From NCBI GenBank assembly GCA_036524155.1, contig DATDCV010000004.1, forward strand, positions 1 to 10,841: a stretch of 10,841 nt of DNA, read 5' to 3'. This stretch comes from DATDCV01 sp036524155. Its GTDB lineage: Bacteria; Verrucomicrobiota; Verrucomicrobiia; Limisphaerales; UBA8199. Below the pieces are notes generated by a model. That model had not been told where the DNA came from. It made no database searches and saw only the letters and a list, made by a program, of their open reading frames with translations. This document shows, piece by piece, positions 5,823 to 10,841 of this stretch (the first letter of the stretch is position 1; every line of letters begins with the position of its first letter). The position numbers were made by a program, and so were the translations under genes.

Positions 5823-7313
5823 ATGAAAATCACGCGCGGCTTCGGTCATGGTCTGATTTCTCGGCAACAAAACACTGCCTCCGGCGAAGGAATCAGTCGC
5901 CGTCGTTTCCTTCAGCGCAGCCTTGCCACAGCCGGCCTCATTGCCGTGCCGGAACTGATTCCCTCCGCGGCCCGCGGCGCAGACGGCGGCACGGCGCCCA
6001 GCAATCGTCTCACCGTGGCGCTGATCGGCCGGGGCGCGATGGGCAGCGGGCATCTGCACCGGCTCGCCTACGACAAGAACTTCCACCTGCTCGCCGTCTG
6101 CGAAGTGGACCAGACCCGGCGTGAAGCGGCGCGGAACACGGCCAACGAAATCTATGCGGCGAACCAACCGGACGGCGGCTACAAAGGATGCGCGGCGTAC
6201 AATGACTATCGGGAGATCCTGGCCCGCGCGGATATTGACGCGGTGCTCATTGCGACGCCCGACCACTGGCATGCGCTGCAGTCCATCGACGCCGCAAAGG
6301 CGGGAAAGGACGTGTACTGCGAAAAGCCGGTCTCGGTCACTATGCAGGAAGGACGATCGATCGTGGAGGCGGTCCGCCGTTACGGACGTGTGTTTCAAAC
6401 CGGCACCCAGTACCGCTCGATCCCGGCCGTTCGCAAGGTTTGCCAGTTCATTCGCGACGGCCGCCTGGGCAAAATCAAGTGTGTCTTCACAAATCTGCAT
6501 CCGCTGTCGAATTGGTTTGGGGGAGAACGCTATAAGCCGTACGCGAAGGTGCTGGACATCGAAAAATGCGGCAAAGCATATGTGCCGATGGATTTCGCGC
6601 TGCCGGCAGAACCAGTGCCTGAAGGACTGGATTGGAACCTCTGGGTCGGCCCAGCCCCCTGGCGGCCCTACAACCGCCTCTACCACGTCAACCCGTCGCC
6701 CGGGGTAGTGCCCTGGTCGTTCTGCGACGCGTTCGGCGTCACTTCGTCCACGTGGTTTCTCTCGCACGCCGCGGATGTCATCCAATGGGCGCTCGGATAC
6801 GAGAATAGCGGCCCGGTCGAGATCATCCACCCGTCTGCCAAGCACTTTCCGACCATCACGTGCCGGTACGCCAACGGCGCTCTGCTCCACTTTGTCGATC
6901 ACTGGGGCCAGGTGAAAGACCTGTACCACGCTGCGCCGGCGAACGCACGGCTGGCCGGCATGTTCGGCGGCCTGTTCGTCGGTGAACGTGGCTGGCTTAC
7001 CACGATGTCCGGCGGCGGCCAACTCGAAGGCGATCCCGAATCCCTCTTCGAAGAGATGGGCTTGAAACGAACTCCCGAGGTCAACATCGGCTCGAATGAC
7101 CATCACGCCAACTGGCTGAAATGCGTCCGCGAGCGTAAAGCTCCAAGCGCGGACGAAGAAATCGGGCACCGCGGCGCCGCGATCGGTCACCTGCTAAACA
7201 TCTGCTTCTGGACCGGCCAATCGCTGAAATGGGACCCTGTAAAGGAAATATTCATCGGCAATGAAGCTGCCAATCGGCTGCTCTCCCGCGCAACTCGCGT
7301 TTGGACGGCCTAA
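5823..7313 (+). CDS. TAT-exported Gfo/Idh/MocA-family oxidoreductase
   Basis: This 496-residue protein has a twin-arginine signal: SRRRFLQRS at about 25-33, then a hydrophobic stretch (LATAGLIAVPELI) and AARGAD near 50-54. TAT export implies that it folds with NAD(P) in the cytoplasm before crossing the membrane. The Rossmann fold starts at LTVALIGRGAMGSGHL (63-78, G69-x-G71-x-x-G74), followed by 'VCEVD' at 92-96. The family EKP motif is at 167-169, with a TPDHWH segment at 145-150. The C-terminal domain has the 'SHAADVIQWALG' helix at about 314-325, usual for substrate-binding residues in this family. Family members oxidise or reduce sugar hydroxyls, and exported ones in this phylum are often linked to 3-keto-sugar chemistry. 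The ATG at 5823 is preferred over a GTG at 5817; neither has a good Shine-Dalgarno. It is first in a three-gene unit. Substrate and direction are not determined. Confidence 0.92.
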   Translation: MKITRGFGHGLISRQQNTASGEGISRRRFLQRSLATAGLIAVPELIPSAARGADGGTAPSNRLTVALIGRGAMGSGHLHRLAYDKNFHLLAVCEVDQTRREAARNTANEIYAANQPDGGYKGCAAYNDYREILARADIDAVLIATPDHWHALQSIDAAKAGKDVYCEKPVSVTMQEGRSIVEAVRRYGRVFQTGTQYRSIPAVRKVCQFIRDGRLGKIKCVFTNLHPLSNWFGGERYKPYAKVLDIEKCGKAYVPMDFALPAEPVPEGLDWNLWVGPAPWRPYNRLYHVNPSPGVVPWSFCDAFGVTSSTWFLSHAADVIQWALGYENSGPVEIIHPSAKHFPTITCRYANGALLHFVDHWGQVKDLYHAAPANARLAGMFGGLFVGERGWLTTMSGGGQLEGDPESLFEEMGLKRTPEVNIGSNDHHANWLKCVRERKAPSADEEIGHRGAAIGHLLNICFWTGQSLKWDPVKEIFIGNEAANRLLSRATRVWTA

Positions 7314-7334
7314 ACCTCAGTGAGACCAACCATC

Positions 7335-8942
7335 ATGAGAATGCTTCTTTTTGCGGCGCTGCTCAGCATCTGCGTACCTGCCGGGCAATCGCAGTCCTTT
7401 ATCCAGAGCGCCGAAGAGCGCGCCCGAATCGAGCAGGCACTTCCGCAAAAATCCCTGGCGCCTCCCGCCAAACCGCGCCGGCTGCTGATCTTCACGCTGA
7501 ACGTTGGATATGGCGGGCACCCCTCCATGGCCTATGCGAACGAAGCCTTCACCCTGATGGGCCGCAAGACCGGCGCATTCGACACCGAGGTCAGCAACGA
7601 TCCCGCCGTCTTCAGCCGCGAGTCACTGAAGAAATTCGACGCGGTCTTCTTCAACAACACCGTCGGGAACTGTTTCACCAACGCGGACCTCCGCCAGAAC
7701 CTCCTCGAGTTCATTACCGGCGGGGGTGGTCTGCTAGGCGTCCATGGCACCTCGGTCGCCTTCACCCGCTGGCCCGGCGCCGTCGAAGACTGGCCGGAGT
7801 TCGGTTATTTGATCGGCGCGCGCGGCGCAAACCACAAGGACAGCACCGAGCACATCTGGATGAAGCTGGATGACCCGGCGAACCCCATCACCGCGGTGTT
7901 CGGCGCGGACGGTTTCGATTACCGCGACGAGTTCTTTCGGCCACAAGGCACCTACTCGCGCAACCGCGAGCGGGTTCTGCTGAGCATCGACACCGCCAAA
8001 TGCGACCCGGACAGCGGCCAGGCTCGCGGCGATTGCTATCGTCCCGACCACGATTACGCCGTCGCCTGGATCCGGAACTACGGCCGCGGCCGCATCTTTT
8101 ACTGCACCATCGCGCATAACAACTATGTCTTCTGGGACGCGAAGATGCTGCAGTTCTATCTGGGCGCCCTGCAGTTCGCTCTGGGCGACTTGAAATGCCC
8201 AACCACGCCGAGCGCCAAATGCACTCCGGCTGTCCGGGCCCAGGAAAAGCTCGGCTGGCGCATCGCTTTGCAGGCCGGGAAAGAACCTACGTTCGCTGCC
8301 GCGATTGAAAACGCCGCCGCGCTTCAATTGGCGTATATCGGCGGCTCCAGCGCCCAGCAGGCCGGCGCGGAAAGCCCGGAGCCCTTCGGACCGGGACTCA
8401 CCGATACGCAGCTTACCGCGATGCGGCTCAAACTTGAGACTGCGGGTCTACGGCTGGTTTCCTACGCAGTCCATGAGACACCGGCCGACGAGGCCGGGTG
8501 GCGAGGCCTTTTCGAGTTCGGACGGAAAATGGGAATTGAAACTTTTATATGTGAACCATCGGCAAAAGTCATGGACGTCGTAGAACGGTATTCCGTGGAA
8601 TATGGCATTTCGGTCGCTCTGGGCGGCAACCGGCAACAACCGCAAATGTTGGCGGCCAGGAAAGCATTGACGGCCTGCCAAAACAGAAGCCAGAACATTG
8701 GCGCGTGGATTGGTTTCGGGGAAACCGTCCGCGATTCTCTCGTCACCGCGCCGCAACTCCTGAGACAGCGATTACTGGTCGCGGAACTCGGCCCATTCGC
8801 ACTGGCAGGCGAGCAGATGACGAGGCTGCTGGTCGAAAGCAAGCGACTCGGCCTGCAACCCCTTTTCCTGGTCCAATCAGCCGAAGGCACTCGGGCCGGT
8901 ATCGAACGGTTCAACGCGAGCTGCCTAAACCTGAGCCAGTAA
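7335..8942 (+). CDS. Secreted ThuA-domain protein fused to a degenerate isomerase-like TIM barrel
   Basis: The ATG at 7335 gives 535 residues with a short signal peptide (MRMLLFAALLSICVPAGQSQ). It is preferred over the GTG at 7320, which adds MRPTI before it. Residues about 48-286 form a ThuA-like domain (glutamine-amidotransferase-like fold) with RLLIFTLNVGYGGHPS, FDAVFFNNTVG, GGGLLGVHG (131-139) and, near its end, GRGRIFYCTIAHNNYVF. Residues about 303-535 align with xylose-isomerase/IolE-like sugar epimerase barrels (GIETFICEPS at 400-409), but the usual metal ligands appear replaced: VALGGN where AIHNH is expected, WIGFGE where D-x-G-H is expected, and AELGP where HxKD is expected. ThuA proteins lie near sugar-utilisation genes, but their chemistry is poorly defined. 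The gene follows the oxidoreductase by 21 bp. The fused barrel may be a binding module rather than an enzyme. Confidence 0.88.
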   Translation: MRMLLFAALLSICVPAGQSQSFIQSAEERARIEQALPQKSLAPPAKPRRLLIFTLNVGYGGHPSMAYANEAFTLMGRKTGAFDTEVSNDPAVFSRESLKKFDAVFFNNTVGNCFTNADLRQNLLEFITGGGGLLGVHGTSVAFTRWPGAVEDWPEFGYLIGARGANHKDSTEHIWMKLDDPANPITAVFGADGFDYRDEFFRPQGTYSRNRERVLLSIDTAKCDPDSGQARGDCYRPDHDYAVAWIRNYGRGRIFYCTIAHNNYVFWDAKMLQFYLGALQFALGDLKCPTTPSAKCTPAVRAQEKLGWRIALQAGKEPTFAAAIENAAALQLAYIGGSSAQQAGAESPEPFGPGLTDTQLTAMRLKLETAGLRLVSYAVHETPADEAGWRGLFEFGRKMGIETFICEPSAKVMDVVERYSVEYGISVALGGNRQQPQMLAARKALTACQNRSQNIGAWIGFGETVRDSLVTAPQLLRQRLLVAELGPFALAGEQMTRLLVESKRLGLQPLFLVQSAEGTRAGIERFNASCLNLSQ

Positions 8943-8955
8943 CTCCCGAATCTTT

Positions 8956-9726
8956 ATGAGCGATTCCAGTTCCAAAGATCTTCTACCGGCCAAGGCAAGC
9001 CAACTCTCCTCTGACGCACTCGCCGCACTCAGGGCCTATGACACCGGGTCGGGCCGCGCCGCCCTTTGTCCCTTGGATGACGCGGTGAGGGATGCGCTTC
9101 CCGATCCGAGCGCGCGCGCGAAGATCGAGGCCTCGTTGCTGGCCGTCCTCCAGCAAAAGCCTACCCCCGCGGCCGTCGAATACATCTGCTCCAAGCTTGC
9201 GTTGGTCGGCTCCGACGCCTGCGTGTCAGCCCTGGCGGCGTTGCTTGGCGACCCCATTAATTCCACGCCCGCGCGCAACGCGCTTGAAAAGCTGCCGGGC
9301 GAATCGGCGTCGACAGCGCTGGTCAAGTCGCTGGTCAAACTCAACCGCGCCGAAAAAGCCGGGGCCATCCGATCTCTCGGTGCCCGAGCGGATGCCGCTA
9401 GCGTGGGTGCTCTCACGGAGATTTTGAAGGATCCCGACCGGGAAATTGCGGCCGCCGCGGCAGGCGCGCTTGGCGCGATCGGCTCGGCAAAGTCGGCCAA
9501 AGCGTTGAAACAATGCCTTGCGAAAGGAGCGGAGGTCCTGCGGCCGTTCGTCGCGGATGCCATGCTGGCGTGCGCCGAGCGGTTGCTCGCCACGGGACAC
9601 AGGCCGGACGCCAAATCGCTCTACGAGTCGCTCGCAAAATCCGATCAGCTTCCCCACGTGCGAGAGGCCGCTTCCCGGGGCTTGGAGGGCTGTGCGTCGG
9701 CGCGCAGCCAGATTCCCGGAACCTGA
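8956..9726 (+). CDS. HEAT-repeat protein
   Basis: This 256-residue protein is almost entirely alpha-helical and Ala/Leu-rich, with HEAT/PBS-lyase-type repeats at about 70-100, 103-130, 135-160, 163-190 and 192-245. Examples of repeat cores are ACVSALAALLGDP (88-100), ASVGALTEILKDPDREIAAA (148-167) and AAGALGAIGSAKSAKALKQC (168-187). HEAT arrays bind other proteins and have no catalytic residues. There is no signal peptide or membrane helix, so it seems cytoplasmic while its two upstream partners are exported; the N-terminal 25 residues are Ser/Lys/Ala-rich and not hydrophobic. It starts 13 bp after the ThuA gene, so co-transcription is very likely. The ATG at 8956 lacks a recognisable Shine-Dalgarno. 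Its last 82 bp overlap the 3' end of the convergent minus-strand gene. The partner is unknown; ThuA and HEAT proteins often occur side by side in this phylum. Confidence 0.85.
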   Translation: MSDSSSKDLLPAKASQLSSDALAALRAYDTGSGRAALCPLDDAVRDALPDPSARAKIEASLLAVLQQKPTPAAVEYICSKLALVGSDACVSALAALLGDPINSTPARNALEKLPGESASTALVKSLVKLNRAEKAGAIRSLGARADAASVGALTEILKDPDREIAAAAAGALGAIGSAKSAKALKQCLAKGAEVLRPFVADAMLACAERLLATGHRPDAKSLYESLAKSDQLPHVREAASRGLEGCASARSQIPGT

Positions 9727-10178
9727 TGACGCAGGCGCCACCGCTTGTACTCCTGAAGGACCGGCCCCAGATCGGCCTCAAGGCTGCGGATCTCCTGTGC
9801 GTCATCTTTGAAACCGTCGACCCGATAATCAGGGATCGCGTCTTCATCCTTTCGCACATAAGCTAGCACCCGCAGCAGCCGGTCGCGAACAGCGTCGCTC
9901 AGGCTGTCACATAAACCCTGACGCGCGGCGAGCAGCAAGGAAAAGATCAACCTGCAGTTCTGGGCCACATAGCGCTCGATCAGGCCGCCTCCGCCCAGTC
10001 GGCAGAGTTTCCGTTCAAAATCTACCGGCATTCGCCCTTCTTCGAGCGCTGCTTCAAGCGCCTGGATTTCGTGCTCGGTCACCAGGTACAAGCCGTTTGG
10101 CCGTGCGGTTGACGGCCTGCGTTCAAGGCTGAAGCACTGCCAGCGTTCCCGCACCAGAATCGTATCTCGCGTCAACAT
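9645..10178 (-). CDS. Hypothetical protein with a possible DUF1232/YkvA-like segment
   Basis: This is a 177-residue soluble protein with no signal peptide. I do not recognise it with confidence. Residues 35-60 are helical and acidic/basic (EHEIQALEAALEEGRM), and 63-66 is a GGGG turn. The segment LAYVRKDEDAIPDYRVDGF followed by KDDAQEI (105-130) resembles the 'Y...P.D.IPD....GF.DDA' core of DUF1232 proteins, but without their membrane helices, so this is a weak inference. The C-terminal ~27 residues (ADAQPSKPREAASRTWGS) are encoded opposite the end of the HEAT gene. They look low in structure, as expected for a tail read through another gene. The ATG at 10178-10176 is the first in frame, with a G-rich run about 13 bases upstream. 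It is probably transcribed on its own or with the upstream minus-strand gene 94 bp away. Confidence 0.7.
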   Translation of the reverse strand: MLTRDTILVRERWQCFSLERRPSTARPNGLYLVTEHEIQALEAALEEGRMPVDFERKLCRLGGGGLIERYVAQNCRLIFSLLLAARQGLCDSLSDAVRDRLLRVLAYVRKDEDAIPDYRVDGFKDDAQEIRSLEADLGPVLQEYKRWRLRHQVPGIWLRADAQPSKPREAASRTWGS

Positions 10179-10272
10179 GATTGCACCATAACCCCCCCGT
10201 GGGAGAGTGATGATTACAATCCGAGGCCGCGTTTATCACGCCTCGATCCAGGGTGGGTGGACGCGCTTTCTG
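10179..10272. other. Short intergenic gap between two minus-strand genes
   Basis: The 94 bp contain a C7 run (G7 on the minus strand) near 10192-10198, which could serve as a loose ribosome-binding region for the downstream gene. A weak hairpin with a 6-bp stem (CGAGGC/GCCTCG, 10222-10245) is also present. No convincing promoter or T-tailed terminator is seen. Confidence 0.35.
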
Positions 10273-10841
10273 CTAACGCCGCGCCTTGCGTCTCGGAGCG
10301 GCCTTCCGGATGGGAGTCTTCCTGCCCTTCGCCTTGCGGGCAGTCTTTGCTCGCTGGAGTTTCTTCTTTATCACTCGCTTCGCGCGGACCTGTTTCGCGG
10401 CGCGCTTAACCGCTTTTGCCTTCGCCGGTTTTCGGGGTGCAGGTTTGGCTTTCCTGGCAGAGGTGACACGGACCGGTCGTTCCTCGACGCGGGCGGTTGG
10501 TGGTTCGTCGGTCCATCCGTGAGCGTCGCGCACGGCGATCATGGTGCGGAGAATGTCGTTCCAAGTATCCGCCTTCATCATCACCTCGTTCGGGAACATG
10601 CAACCGTCCCAGCAGACGTGCCGAATGGCCTCGGTGGGCTGGCCGGCAGACCCTTTCAACCAATAGGCGGCGTGGCGAGCGATAGCCAGTTTCCCGTTGG
10701 GATCGTTCGGCAGACAATGGTGGCCGGTTTTGTCGTGGGTGCCGGAGCCTTTCACGGTGGCGTCGTTCTGGGCGACGTGGAAATCGATCGTCCACGGACG
10801 CAAGGTGTCCGTGAGGGTCTTCATCGCGGCATCCAGACGGG
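10273..10841 (-). CDS. Hypothetical protein with histone-H1-like basic tail, possibly 5'-incomplete
   Basis: From the ATG at 10824-10822 the protein has 183 residues, but the frame stays open to the window edge (RLDAA precedes the Met), so the true start may lie outside. Residues 1-110 form a domain I do not recognise, with HDKTGHHCLPNDPNGKLAI at about 29-47 and HVCWDGC at 68-74. The His and Cys spacing could suit a metal site, which is speculative. From about 120 to the end the protein is a Lys/Arg/Ala/Pro tail (SARKAKPAPRKPAKAKAVKR and onward), where about half of the residues are Lys or Arg. Such tails occur in bacterial histone-H1-like, AlgP-like and some ribosome- or DNA-associated proteins and bind nucleic acid non-specifically. 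The tail expands by short KA/RK repeats, so its length is probably variable between strains. No signal peptide is seen. A nucleic-acid-associated role is an inference from composition only. Confidence 0.72.
   Translation of the reverse strand, partial: RLDAAMKTLTDTLRPWTIDFHVAQNDATVKGSGTHDKTGHHCLPNDPNGKLAIARHAAYWLKGSAGQPTEAIRHVCWDGCMFPNEVMMKADTWNDILRTMIAVRDAHGWTDEPPTARVEERPVRVTSARKAKPAPRKPAKAKAVKRAAKQVRAKRVIKKKLQRAKTARKAKGRKTPIRKAAPRRKARR

Noticed and set aside
5745..7190. A 481-codon open frame on the minus strand opposite the Gfo/Idh/MocA gene.
   Set aside because: It lies almost entirely antisense to a confidently identified gene, has no recognisable domain and is rich in Arg/Val/Ala as expected for the mirror frame of a GC-rich gene.
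7734..8327. A 197-codon minus-strand frame opposite the ThuA domain.
   Set aside because: It is antisense to a recognised conserved domain and has no signature of its own.
9036..9614. A 192-codon minus-strand frame inside the HEAT gene.
   Set aside because: It is an Ala/Ser-rich mirror of the HEAT repeats, with no independent support.
10222..10245. A hairpin between the two right-hand minus-strand genes as a terminator.
   Set aside because: The stem is only 6 bp with a 12-base loop and no T run follows on the minus strand.

Overview
The window is GC-rich and reads as accessory chromosome of a Verrucomicrobiota bacterium, probably an environmental member of the Pedosphaera/Limisphaerales type. 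That assignment is inferred from gene style. The signs are a very large secreted LamG/Ig mosaic protein, a TAT-exported Gfo/Idh/MocA oxidoreductase followed by a ThuA protein and a HEAT-repeat protein, and several non-coding repeats of a kind I associate with these genomes. There is no rRNA, tRNA, CRISPR array or complete transposase.

Layout. Positions 1-73 (-) hold the first 24 codons of a gene that runs off the left edge. Positions 138-326 (-) are the 3' remnant of a tyrosine recombinase, cut off by two 129-bp tandem repeats (342-599) and a repeat-rich spacer containing a perfect 24-bp palindrome. Positions 796-4683 (-) encode a 1295-residue secreted protein with four LamG-like and three Ig-like domains. 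Positions 4684-5066 are non-coding and contain the clearest mobile-element signature here: a 144-bp palindromic, MITE-like element (4843-4986) with perfect 21-bp terminal inverted repeats and a 9-bp flanking direct repeat, next to an older half copy. A nitroreductase gene (5067-5606, -) follows, and a 95-bp palindromic repeat (5659-5753) lies on its other side.

From 5823 the + strand carries a tight three-gene unit: a TAT-signal Gfo/Idh/MocA oxidoreductase, a Sec-signal ThuA protein fused to a sugar-isomerase-like TIM barrel, and a HEAT-repeat protein. The gaps are 21 and 13 bp. The likely theme is modification of sugars or sugar derivatives outside the cytoplasmic membrane, with the redox enzyme and the ThuA protein both exported; the substrate cannot be read from sequence. 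The TIM-barrel half of the fusion appears to have lost most metal ligands of its family. The HEAT gene overlaps a convergent minus-strand gene (9645-10178) by 82 bp. The right edge holds a minus-strand gene with a long histone-H1-like Lys/Arg/Ala tail.

I found no defence system or other complete new machinery. The best candidates for something undescribed are the palindromic element, whose internal hairpin shows compensatory base changes between copies, and the ThuA/degenerate-isomerase fusion.
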